This document shows, piece by piece, positions 34,988-44,400 of a stretch of 64,000 bases of DNA. The stretch spans positions 43,413 through 107,412 of the forward strand of contig DHVP01000006.1 in the NCBI GenBank assembly GCA_002412715.1, written 5' to 3'. The notes below the pieces were generated by a model, which was not told the origin of the DNA, ran no database searches, and worked only from the letters and a program-made list of their open reading frames with translations. Made by a program: the position numbers and the translations under genes. Origin of the DNA: Deltaproteobacteria bacterium UBA5205. GTDB taxonomy: Bacteria > Desulfobacterota > Syntrophorhabdia > Syntrophorhabdales > Syntrophorhabdaceae. Each line of letters opens with the position of its first letter. Position 1 is the stretch's first letter.

Positions 34988-35238
34988 GATATCCTCCCAC
35001 AGACAGTTTTGCAGTTCCAAAGTTCACGAGTATGAAGGTGATCCTGCAGTTATTATCATATGTGTCACCGTCTTTTGCAACATTCGGGACATATCCGATC
35101 GACAATCCGCCGCATATACGCGGCTCCGTCTTCCCTTCAAGCCTCGAGACTCCTGAGACACCTCCGGTAATTTGCGCTTGCAAAAAATCCTCAGCCGAAG
35201 GAGAATTGGGGGAAAAACGGTTTGAGAGAGGCACAGGA

Positions 35239-36381
35239 ATGGACCCATATGTTAACAATGATCTGAAGGATGTTCAAAAAGCGGTAAGCGAATTCTGCGA
35301 GCACGAGTTCGATCAGGAGGGTCTCCACAAGCTGGAAGATGAGCACAGGTACCCCAGGGAGCTGTACGGGAAGATCGGGGAGCTTGGGATCATCGGGGTA
35401 GGTTTTTCCGAGGATATCGGTGGATCGGGTTTCGGGGCGCTCGGTCATGTTATCGCCGTGACGGAGCTCTGCCGAAGCCTGCCGGGCATGGGGATGGCCT
35501 TGAGTCTTGGGTATATCCCCGGTTTTGTCGTCGACATCTACGGGAACGCCGAGCAGAGAGAGAAATATGTCCGGCCCATGATCGAGGGGAGATACATCTC
35601 CGCGATAAGCGTTACCGAACCTGACAGCGGCAGCGATCTGTCAAGCCTGAAAACAAGGATGGAGGACAGGGCAGACCATTTCGTGGTAAACGGCTCGAAG
35701 GTATTCACAACAAACGCGGGCTATGCCGATTTCTATACACTGCTTGCACGGGACCAGGACCGGCAGACGGTGACCATCTTCGACAAGGAATTGATCGACG
35801 GGAACCCTCCGGGGTGCTTCGAGATAAACGACCTGGGCAGGAAGATGGGCATCAATACAACCACATCGGGAGAGCTTGTCTTCAGCGATTTCCGGATACC
35901 GAAGGACAACGTACTCGGGCAGCGCGGCAAGGGCCTGAGAATGGTCCTTGACGGGTTCGAGCTTGGCAGGATAGTCATAGCCGCGCAGGCCTTCGGAAGC
36001 ATGCTCTACGGCTACGAAAAAGTTGTCGCCTATGCAAAGAAAAGGACCCAGTTCGGCCGGCCGATAATACAATTTCAGTCTGTCGAGCACAACCTGGTAG
36101 ACATGTATGTGGAGATTGAAAAATGCCGAAACATTCTCTATAAGGCCGCCTGGCTCTACGACCGGAAAGACCCCGAGTCCAAGAAGTACTCTTCGATGGT
36201 GAAACTGGCCGTACCCGAGAGCGCCATAAGGCTGCTCAACACAACCATAGACATCCTCGGCGGCTACGGCTACATGCGCGACCAGGGATTGGAGGGTGCC
36301 TTGAGGGACGTGAGGATAACATCAATATATGAGGGTACGGGCAATATACAGAAGAACTCCATTGCGAAGATGATCTTCTGA
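35239..36381 (+). CDS. Acyl-CoA dehydrogenase
   Basis: A 380-residue FAD-dependent acyl-CoA dehydrogenase, the usual family length. It has the N-terminal helical domain, the flavin block ISVTEPDSGSDLSSLKT, GSKVFTTNAGYADFY, the RTQFGRPI loop, LGGYGYM and the C-terminal IYEGTGNIQ, whose Glu is the catalytic base of the short- and medium-chain group. The ATG at 35239 has CAGGA beside it; an ORF extension to 35032 is not supported by homology. The substrate could be a cyclic or short-chain acyl-CoA; no ETF genes are adjacent. Confidence 0.92.
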   Translation: MDPYVNNDLKDVQKAVSEFCEHEFDQEGLHKLEDEHRYPRELYGKIGELGIIGVGFSEDIGGSGFGALGHVIAVTELCRSLPGMGMALSLGYIPGFVVDIYGNAEQREKYVRPMIEGRYISAISVTEPDSGSDLSSLKTRMEDRADHFVVNGSKVFTTNAGYADFYTLLARDQDRQTVTIFDKELIDGNPPGCFEINDLGRKMGINTTTSGELVFSDFRIPKDNVLGQRGKGLRMVLDGFELGRIVIAAQAFGSMLYGYEKVVAYAKKRTQFGRPIIQFQSVEHNLVDMYVEIEKCRNILYKAAWLYDRKDPESKKYSSMVKLAVPESAIRLLNTTIDILGGYGYMRDQGLEGALRDVRITSIYEGTGNIQKNSIAKMIF

Positions 36382-36401
36382 CAGAGAGAGTTTCACGTTC
36401 C

Positions 36402-37232
36402 TTATTCTTTATAGATCACAGTCCCTGCGTTTTCGCCGTTCAGAGCGCGGGTGATGTTTCCTTCTTCGAGGCCGTTGATGATGGTGATTCGCTCGAGAAC
36501 CTCGCTGTTCTGGAGGATCTCCAGGCACGGGCGCTCGATAATGAGGTCGTCCTGATCCCTTTCCATGAGCGTCCTGGCACCGATTTCTGGAATGAACTCC
36601 TCATTGGGATCCTTTTTCGGATCCCCTGTGTAAAGCCCCCTCTCATCCTTGACAAAAATGCACGTTCTTGCTCCGATGAGATCGGCCATGATGATCGTGC
36701 CTACGTCCGTGCGGTGAAGAGGGATCCGTCCTTTTGCCGGGGGGATGGCGAAATAATCGTAGGGCGGCATGCCATGCATCACGGGAATACAGCCCTGAAC
36801 GAAATAACTCGTAAGCTTCACGATCTCGTCGTGTCCTATCTTTATTCCGCCGTGGGAAGCCAGAAGCATGGTCACAAGAAGTGCGTTCTGCTCCGATATG
36901 GAATTCCCGAACTTGGCGAGGATGCCCGTCGGCATGCCCAGTTCCAGGCCTATGGCATAGATATGCCGACTCCTCGTTCCACCGCCTGTGGTGATCAACA
37001 TTTTGTGGTCTTTTTTGTTTGCCGCGATTTCATCAACAATGGCGGGAAGCGCCTTTGCCCCCCGGTCGCATATCGACTGGCCCCCTACCTTCAAAATGTT
37101 CACATCGGGGAAAAGTCTTTTCTGGGGCGCTATTGTCAATTCGTCGATGAATGATTTGCTGACAAGGCTCTCGCCCATGAGTTTGCTCTTGATGTGCAGA
37201 CGGCGGCCGTCCCGTTCTCGTATCAGTGTCAT
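36402..37232 (-). CDS. Molybdenum storage protein-like subunit (amino-acid kinase fold)
   Basis: A 276-residue protein of the amino-acid-kinase/UMP-kinase fold. It aligns by eye with the Azotobacter MoSto subunits over RGAKALPAIVDEI, TTGGGTRSRHIYAIGLELGMP (in parts), MPPYDYF and RIPLHRTDVGTIIMADLIGA. MoSto packs molybdate as polyoxometalate clusters under ATP hydrolysis in an alpha3beta3 cage. Only one subunit gene is present, so a homohexamer or another function is possible. ATG 7 nt after AGGAG. Related to UMP kinase but lacking its usual N-terminal start. Confidence 0.75.
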   Translation of the reverse strand: MTLIRERDGRRLHIKSKLMGESLVSKSFIDELTIAPQKRLFPDVNILKVGGQSICDRGAKALPAIVDEIAANKKDHKMLITTGGGTRSRHIYAIGLELGMPTGILAKFGNSISEQNALLVTMLLASHGGIKIGHDEIVKLTSYFVQGCIPVMHGMPPYDYFAIPPAKGRIPLHRTDVGTIIMADLIGARTCIFVKDERGLYTGDPKKDPNEEFIPEIGARTLMERDQDDLIIERPCLEILQNSEVLERITIINGLEEGNITRALNGENAGTVIYKE

Positions 37233-37300
37233 ATTCCTGCTCCTGGCTTCTCCGGGTTAGTCTTTGCTGCGTATTCTTCTCAACAGACTGCTGGCCGGGA

Positions 37301-37525
37301 TCAGTCTTTTACCTCCACCGTTTCATCCTTATATTTCTTGTCTCCATGGGTAAGGAGTATGAGTTCGGCGCCGACCGCGTTGGCGATCTGATCGAGTTCG
37401 CTTCTCCTTAAGTGCTTCCCATAGACCTTCAGGTTGACGTCAGCCACGGCCACGAGTTTGAAACGCGGCTGTTTCTTGTTCTCCGTGACCTTTTCCCGTT
37501 CCCGATAAAAGATTTTTCCAGCCAT
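37301..37525 (-). CDS. Small basic protein of unknown function
   Basis: A 74-residue charged protein (KIFYREREKVTENKKQPRFK, VYGKHLRRSELDQIANAVGAE, LILLTHGDKKYKDE). GGGAGG lies 9 nt before its ATG, which follows the upstream TAA by one base, so it is translationally linked to the TiaS-like gene. No family recognised; compact alpha/beta fold likely. Confidence 0.6.
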   Translation of the reverse strand: MAGKIFYREREKVTENKKQPRFKLVAVADVNLKVYGKHLRRSELDQIANAVGAELILLTHGDKKYKDETVEVKD

Positions 37526-37526
37526 T

Positions 37527-38264
37527 TTACGTTTCCTCCCTTTTGTCTTTCCTGTGTTTCCTGCCGATTGATTCCCACAAACCCCGGTCCTTCGGCTTTA
37601 CGATCAGCACCGCTTTCCCCGAGAGAAGCCGTGGTCTCAACCAACCGAAGGTCTCTACGATATCATTGCCGGCGGGTATCTGCGCGTCCCGGTCGATGGA
37701 AACCACAATAATCCCTGCCGCACGTAAAGCTTCGACAGAGACGGGAGATGGGAAATCGCGCAACCCGCCATACTCTACAAAACGTCCGCTCCAGCCATGG
37801 AAAGTGAGACCCACCGCCGCCGCAGCCCCTATGATGCCGTCATGGGTCCCTCCATGACCGGATAGATGGGCCCCGTTAACAACCTTCACGGCATCTGCCT
37901 GACCCACGACCTTCTTTGTACAGGTCAGGCCGAAATCTGCGAGGTTTCCAAGATTCGGGTCCTGACCTGACACGACGCATAGCCCGGGGTCGCTTCCCGG
38001 CAGGGAATAATCCTCTATATGCCTGACAGCACTGGCGATTACCGGGTTCAGGAAAGACGGATCGGGACACTCGACCAGGGCGCAGGCCGAACTGTTGTGT
38101 GACGTGTAAGGGATTGCCGGATCGACAAGAAGCTGCTGCCTCACGACCCCCCGGAGCCGACAACCGTCGGGAAGGGCCTTTTCAAACCACCGTGCCAGCT
38201 TTCCCGTTCCGCGATCGGCGTCAATAGTATCGGTGTCGTCAAAACCAACATAAACGATGTACAT
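37527..38264 (-). CDS. TiaS N-terminal-like (FDDTDT) domain protein
   Basis: A 245-residue protein starting MYIVYVGFDDTDTIDADRGTGKLAR. The FDDTD motif and following Gly/Thr-rich loop are those of the N-terminal domain of archaeal TiaS (tRNA-Ile agmatidine synthetase), which phosphorylates cytidine 34. The DUF1743, OB and zinc-ribbon parts of TiaS are absent, so tRNA modification is not implied. Middle segments (SSACALVECPDP, LTCTKKVVGQADAV, GHGGTHDGIIGAAAAVGL) look like a small-molecule kinase or ATP-grasp-like domain. ATG at 38264 next to GAAAGG. Confidence 0.6.
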   Translation of the reverse strand: MYIVYVGFDDTDTIDADRGTGKLARWFEKALPDGCRLRGVVRQQLLVDPAIPYTSHNSSACALVECPDPSFLNPVIASAVRHIEDYSLPGSDPGLCVVSGQDPNLGNLADFGLTCTKKVVGQADAVKVVNGAHLSGHGGTHDGIIGAAAAVGLTFHGWSGRFVEYGGLRDFPSPVSVEALRAAGIIVVSIDRDAQIPAGNDIVETFGWLRPRLLSGKAVLIVKPKDRGLWESIGRKHRKDKREET

Positions 38265-38346
38265 ATGCCTTTCTTCCTCACTCTCGCCTTGAAGCATCAG
38301 GCGACAGAATATTATAATATCATTTTAGAAAAAGAGGGAAGGTTCT

Positions 38347-40203
38347 TCAGATCTCCCTCAGCCGCTCCTCGAACTGTTCGGCCAGGGCATCGTGTTCCAC
38401 GGTAAGGACCTCGAGTTCGTCGAAGAGGCCGTCGATCTCCTGCCTGACCTCGTGGACGTTGAGGGAAAGGTTCATGATAGCCTTGCCGTCACCTTTTTGC
38501 GAGGCTACTATAAGCGCCTCGTTGTCGCGGGCAATCTGTCCTTCCGCACGGGTAATGGCCGTTTCGATCTCGTTAATGCGGTTCCTGACGGGCGTCATGA
38601 CCCGGGACCGCTCGTTGATGATATCAGCCCTGAGCCTCTTCGATTCTTTCTTCTGTGCGCCTTTTGCAGGCGCGGCGCTTGCCTGTGTGCCATTCCCGTC
38701 TTCATGAGCCTCGTCTTCCCAGCCGACACGGGCGAGGAAGTCTTCATAGCTGCCGTCGAACATGCTGACCCTCGAGCCGTCGAAAACGACAAGCCGCTCT
38801 GCCACGGCATCGAGGATCATTTCACTGTGGGTCACGATCATCACCGCACCCTCAAAGTTGTTGATGGCCTCTATGAGAGAATCGATGGACTCCATGTCCA
38901 GGTGGTTCGTGGGTTCATCGAGGAGGAGAAGGTTGGCCGGTTCGGCAAGGAGCTTCCCCAGAAGCACCCGGCTTCTCTCTCCGCCCGACAGGACCCCTAT
39001 CTTCTTGAGGGCCTTGTCGCCGTCGAAGAGCATGGCGCCGCAGATCCCCCTGACCGCACTTTTTCCCCGGCCGGGTTCGACGCTCCAGATCTCGTCCTCT
39101 ATAGTCAGTTCGGGATCGAGGCGGTCGATGTTCATCTGTCCGAAATAGCCCAGCTTCAGATTCTTGCTGTACGTGATCGTGCCTGAACGGGGTTTCAGTT
39201 CTCCTGAGAGGAGATTGAGGAGCGTCGTCTTGCCCTTGCCGTTCTTTCCGATGATACCTATACGGTCGCGTTTTTTCACGGCGATAGTAAAATCCCTGAT
39301 GAGCTCCGGCCCGGAAGGATCGTAGGAGAAACCGACCCCGGCGGCCTCGACGGGCCACCTGCCGGGAAAAGGAGCCGCATTGAAAGAAAACTCGAGATTC
39401 TCCAGGGTGGAGAGTTTTCCCATCGTTTCCTTCTTCTGAAGCTGGCGGATGCGAGATTGCACGGACCTCGCCCTCGTCGCCTGCGCCCTGAAGCGATTGA
39501 TGAAAGATTCTATCTCCTTGCGCTTCTTTTCCTCGTTGACACGGGTTTGCTCGTAGACCTCTTCTTCCTCGATGATCTGTTCATAGAGCTTGTGGGTCGT
39601 CCCGGCGATCTTGCGCATCCTCATCCGGTGGATCGCCATGGTGTGGGTGGTAACGGAATCCATGAAATCCCTTTCGTGGGTGATGAGGATCATCTCTCCC
39701 TTCCACCCTCTGAGGAACTGCGTGAGCCAGCGGATGGAGACGATATCCAGATAGTTCGTCGGCTCATCGAGAAGGAGCATCATGGGCTCAGCGATAAGGA
39801 TCTTTGCAAGGTTGAGGCGCACCTGGAAGCCCCCGCTCAGCATGCGGGGGTCGCGGCCGAGATCATCTTCGGCGAAACCGAGCCCCGCCAGGATCGTCTT
39901 TGCCTTGTACGTCTCGTCGCGCCCATCCTCATGGAGGGGAAGATTGAGACAGGCTTCGGCAAGAACCGATCGTTCACTGAAGGATATATGCTGGGAAAGA
40001 TGGCGGATCGTGTACCCCCGGGGAATATGGATCTCCCCCGAATCGGGCGTTTCCTCTCCGAGGATCATCCTGAAAAGCGTCGTTTTCCCCGTTCCATTGC
40101 GCCCGACAAGCCCCAGCCGCTCACCGGGCCCCACGGTAAAGCTCGCCTCATCAAATAGTGTCTGTGTCCCGTAGGCCTTTGAAAGGTTGTTAACGATAAG
40201 CAT
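38347..40203 (-). CDS. ABC-F family ATPase (Uup/EttA-like)
   Basis: A 618-residue soluble protein with two ABC nucleotide-binding domains and no membrane part. The first has Walker A GRNGTGKTT, signature LSGGF and Walker B LLLDEPTNYLD; the second GKNGKGKTT, LSGGERS and LLLDEPTNHLD. A charged linker (about 215-275) joins them, and a C-terminal coiled coil (about 545-618) resembles Uup. Such proteins act on the ribosome or on DNA metabolism; which one cannot be told. No clear ribosome site before the ATG. Confidence 0.9.
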   Translation of the reverse strand: MLIVNNLSKAYGTQTLFDEASFTVGPGERLGLVGRNGTGKTTLFRMILGEETPDSGEIHIPRGYTIRHLSQHISFSERSVLAEACLNLPLHEDGRDETYKAKTILAGLGFAEDDLGRDPRMLSGGFQVRLNLAKILIAEPMMLLLDEPTNYLDIVSIRWLTQFLRGWKGEMILITHERDFMDSVTTHTMAIHRMRMRKIAGTTHKLYEQIIEEEEVYEQTRVNEEKKRKEIESFINRFRAQATRARSVQSRIRQLQKKETMGKLSTLENLEFSFNAAPFPGRWPVEAAGVGFSYDPSGPELIRDFTIAVKKRDRIGIIGKNGKGKTTLLNLLSGELKPRSGTITYSKNLKLGYFGQMNIDRLDPELTIEDEIWSVEPGRGKSAVRGICGAMLFDGDKALKKIGVLSGGERSRVLLGKLLAEPANLLLLDEPTNHLDMESIDSLIEAINNFEGAVMIVTHSEMILDAVAERLVVFDGSRVSMFDGSYEDFLARVGWEDEAHEDGNGTQASAAPAKGAQKKESKRLRADIINERSRVMTPVRNRINEIETAITRAEGQIARDNEALIVASQKGDGKAIMNLSLNVHEVRQEIDGLFDELEVLTVEHDALAEQFEERLREI

Positions 40204-40351
40204 GAAAGTCAGCGCCGCGCGAAGAATTTCTCAAAAAGCGCTTTATCATAACGCAAGGAGAGAAAAAGTGCAATGGTTCAGGGGCCGGGATTCAAGGAAC
40301 CCGGGGCGGGCATTCAGGCACCGGAACGTGAAACGTGAACCGTCCTGCCAT

Positions 40352-41020
40352 CTATATTTTATGGTCTTCCCTTATCAGCGCCCTCGGGCCGCCGGACAGG
40401 CTGGAATTCCAGTTCTTGGGCGGTTCTATTTCCGTCAGTCTTTCGAGCTGTTTGATATCTTTGAGCCTCTTGTAGATGAGTTGCCATGCACAGGGCCTGT
40501 CCGGCCGCACCTCGCACCTGTCTTCGCGGGAGCCCCCGCACGGTCCATTCATCATACGCTTGGCGCAGCGGGTAATGGGACAAATGCCGCCGTATTTGTG
40601 CAAAACGCAGGTGCCGCAGGCGGCGCACTTTTCCGTCCACACGCCGCGCTCCTCCAGGATGCCCAGGAAAGTCGTGTTGAGCCCGGCGTAAACCGGTTTC
40701 TCGGGAAAACGCTCGGCGATCGCCTGAACCCCGGCACCGCATGCCGTCGACAACACGGCGTCGGCTTTCTGGATGGTTTCCGCGGCCTGCTCGATGAAGA
40801 TGTTATCACACTGGCGCTCGATGGTGAGTTCGTCGATTTTAAAGTTGAGGCCCTGAACACGGGACGCAATACGCAGCGCCGATGATATGATACTGACCTC
40901 CCGTTCGCCTCCGGACAGGCACACCGTCACGCAGGTACCGCAGCCCAGCACCAGTATATTCTTGTGTGGTCTCAAGATATCGACAAGTTCAGGAATGGTT
41001 TTTCTTTCGGCAACTATCAT
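40352..41020 (-). CDS. metV: MetV-like methylenetetrahydrofolate reductase C-terminal domain protein
   Basis: A 222-residue zinc/iron-sulfur protein of the MetV family, the partner of MetF in acetogen-type methylene-tetrahydrofolate reductase. Cysteine motifs: LGCGTCVTVC, CAACGTCVLHKYGGICPITRCAK (in parts) and NGPCGG. ATG 8 nt after AGGAG and overlapping the mvhD1 stop by 4 nt. It is the last gene of the ten-gene Hdr cluster; metF is near the first. Confidence 0.88.
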   Translation of the reverse strand: MIVAERKTIPELVDILRPHKNILVLGCGTCVTVCLSGGEREVSIISSALRIASRVQGLNFKIDELTIERQCDNIFIEQAAETIQKADAVLSTACGAGVQAIAERFPEKPVYAGLNTTFLGILEERGVWTEKCAACGTCVLHKYGGICPITRCAKRMMNGPCGGSREDRCEVRPDRPCAWQLIYKRLKDIKQLERLTEIEPPKNWNSSLSGGPRALIREDHKI

Positions 41021-41481
41021 TGTATTGCTCCTGTCTGTTCTTTGTTTGCATCTTTTATGTCTATTATTTTCTTCACGGGGGAAGGACCCAGTTTGCTGAC
41101 AGTTTCCACCATTTCGCGAACATATTCGGCAAATTTCTGGGAACTGGCGGCGCTCACGTTGACCATGCGGAGCCGCTCGGGCTCCAGACCCGCTTCCTCC
41201 AGCAACTGTCTGGCGGTATTTACCCGGCCCTTTGCCAGGTAATTGCCTTCCTTGAAGTGACAGCTGCCTTCCTCGCAGCCGGCGACCAGCACGCCGTCGG
41301 CACCCGCCTCAAAGGCCCTCATGAAGAAATTGATCTCCAGCCTGCCCGTACACGGCGACCTGACTATGCGGATGTTGGGCGGATATTGCAGACGCCCTGA
41401 GCCGGCCAGGTCCGCCGCGGCATACGCGCAATAATGGCAGCAAAAAGCCACGATTACCGGTTCGGAATTATTTGCGTTCAT
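41017..41481 (-). CDS. mvhD: MvhD-like hydrogenase iron-sulfur subunit (copy 1)
   Basis: A 154-residue electron-transfer protein with a [2Fe-2S] cluster that links HdrA to partner enzymes in methanogens and acetogens. Family blocks: FCCHYCAYAAADLAG, RIVRSPCTGRLEI, FEAGADGVLVAGCEEGSCHFKEGN (in parts). The ATG at 41481 is 8 nt after AAGGA; another at 41487 is two codons upstream. It follows hdrA after 11 nt and precedes metV with a 4-nt overlap, so it probably wires HdrA to MetV/MetF. Confidence 0.9.
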   Translation of the reverse strand: MNANNSEPVIVAFCCHYCAYAAADLAGSGRLQYPPNIRIVRSPCTGRLEINFFMRAFEAGADGVLVAGCEEGSCHFKEGNYLAKGRVNTARQLLEEAGLEPERLRMVNVSAASSQKFAEYVREMVETVSKLGPSPVKKIIDIKDANKEQTGAIQ

Positions 41482-41492
41482 AACCATTTTCC

Positions 41493-44400
41493 TTATTTCG
41501 GTGCGGATTCGGCATTGCCGCCCCCGCTGGATTCCGTTAATAAAGCCTGCAGCATACCTTCGAACTGATCGGACTCGAAATTTCTGAGCTGGATGGCCTC
41601 CGCCGGGCATTCCGAGACGCATATACCGCACCCCATACAGGCGGCAGCGGCAATCTCCGCCTTGCTGTTAACATTGACGAAGGGTGCGTGATAGGGACAT
41701 GCCCTGACGCAGGTCATACAGGAAATGCATTTCTCCTGATCGACGCTGGATACCTGCCCGCCAACCTCGAGCTGTTTCTTGGAAAGGATGGTCGCCGCCC
41801 GGGAAGCAACCGCCCGTGCCTGTGAGATATTCTCGTCGGCCATCTTCGGTGAATGGGCAAGTCCGCACAGGAAGATGCCTTCGGTGGCGAAATCGACGGG
41901 CCGCAGTTTAACGTGTGCTTCCACATAAAAGCCGTCGGCGTTCAAGGGCACCTTGAGCATATCAGCCAGCTTGCGGTTATCCTTCGGGGCATCGATACCG
42001 GTGCTGAGAACGATGGTATCGGTCTCTATCTCCACCGACTCCGGGAAGTCGGGGCTTTTCACCGTAACCAGATCATAATTGCCGGAAATGACCGGCGGCA
42101 GCTCTTTTTCGTATCTCATGAAGATAACGCCGGCTTCACGGGCCTGTTTATAGTATTTTTCCCGGAACCCGTAGGTGCGGATATCGCGGTACAAAACGAT
42201 GATATTAGCGTCGGGATTCTGCTTTTTCAGTTTCAGGGCATTCTTTACCGCCATGGAGCAGCAAATGCGGCTGCAATAGGGCCTTTCGTCGTTGCGTGAA
42301 CCGGCGCATTGTATCATTACGATGTTGCGGTTAGCGGAAGAGAACGTGCCTGCCTTGAGCGCCATCTCCAAATCCGATTGAGTTATAATATTGGCCGATT
42401 GACCGTACTGGAAATCCGTGGTGACCGCTGCGTTGGCGCCCGTGGCGACGACGATCGCACCACATGGCACGGTGGTCTCCCCGCCCGACTCGTTGAGGGT
42501 CACCTGGAAATCACCGACGAAACCGGCGACGTTCTTTACTTCACAATTCATGTGCAGGACGATATTGCCATTATTCCGGACACGGTCGACCAGGGCGGTG
42601 AGAAATCCGCCGACGTCTTCATGCTCCAGCGTATAATTCAGATCGAGGAAATTGCCGCCCAGTCTATTCGACTTTTCGATGAGGTGGGTCTCGAACCCCT
42701 GTTCGGCAAGGGCAAGGGCCGCCGTCATGCCGCTTAAGCCGCCGCCGATGACGAGGCCATTCTGGACGACATCGGAGTAAGAGCCTTGCAATGGAACCAG
42801 TCTCTGAGCCCGGGCGACAGACATCCTGACGAGATCGATGGCTTTCTCGGTGGCTTTTTCCGGCATCGTCGAGTGTACCCAGGAGCATTGATCGCGAATG
42901 TTGGCCATCTCGAACAGGTACTGATTCAAGCCCGCTTCACGCAGGGTATCCCGGAAAATAGGCTCGTGGGTGCGCGGCGTACAGGAAGCCACGACAATAC
43001 GGTTAAGCCGGTTTTCGCGGATGGTGTCGCGGATATTGTCGAGGCTGGTATCAGAACAGGTGAACAGCGTGTGGGTGGCAAAGATAACGTTCGGTTCCCG
43101 GGCTGCGGCGTCGACCACCTTTTCCACGTCCACCACGGAAGCAATGTTGCGGCCGCAGTGGCAAATGAAAACGCCGATCCGGGGCTCTTCGTCGGTGACA
43201 TCGTGCTCATCGGGATAGACCGCCGTGGTTATCAGTGTGTTGCGTGCGGAGGACAAGAGTTCCATGGCCATCGAAGCCGCGGCACTGGCCTGCGTCACCG
43301 TCTCCGGTATGTCCTTGGGCTCCTGAAAGGCACCACCGACAAACACTCCCGGACGGGAGGTATTCAAAGGCGTGAACCTGTCGGTAGCGCAGAAACCGTA
43401 TTCGTTCAGCTCAATACCCAGACGCCTGGCGGAATCCACGGCTGCCAAACCCGGTTCCATGCCGACGGACAGGATAACCAGGTCGAAGTCTCTTTCCTGC
43501 AATTGACCGGTTTCGTTATAGAATGTCGCCCTTAAGTCTTTCGTACCGGGTATCTGGATGATGCGGGAGGGTATGCCCTTGATGTAATCGACACCCTGCT
43601 GCTTTGCCCGCTCGTAATACTGGTCGAAATCCTTGCCATAGGCCCGGATGTCCATGTAAAAAATGGTCGCTTCCAGCCCGGGCAGGTGATCGGCGGCGAT
43701 CATCGATTGCTTTGTCGAAACCATGCAGCAGACCGAAGAGCAATATTCATTGCCGCATCGGGTGTCCCGCGAGCCGACACACTGGATCCAGGCCACACGT
43801 TTGGCCGGATTGCCGTCGGACCGCCTGATAACATGGCCGTCGAAGGGCCCCGAAGCGGAGAGCATGCGTTCGAACTGGACGCTGGTGATAACATTGGGAT
43901 ACCGGCCATAGCCGTATTCGCCCTTCTTAACGGCATCAAACTCTTCAAAACCGGGCGCGAGGATAACGGAACCGACATCAAGCTCGATTATCTTTTCCGT
44001 CATCGAATGGTCGACGGCGTACTGCTCGCACGCGGCAACGCACAACTGGCACTCGGAACACATGGCGCAGTTGAGACAGCGCTCGGCTTCCGCCAGGGCG
44101 GCTTCTTCGGTCAGACCCGCTTCAACCTCGGCAAAATTGCCGGCACGCCGGGAAACGGGCAGCATGGCCTGCTCGGCCCGCAGTTTCTTCTCCCTGCCCC
44201 TGGTTTCAGGAAGCATCTCGGGAGCGATCGGCCTTACGGTAGACTCGAAGCGCCCGGACACCATGTCCTCGCCCCTCAGATACCGGTCGATTGATTCCGC
44301 GGCCCGCTTGCCTGCGCCGACAGCGCCGATAACGGTAGCACTGCCCGGAATATCGTCACCACCGGCGAATACACCCTTTACGGATGTTTCCAGGGTGATC

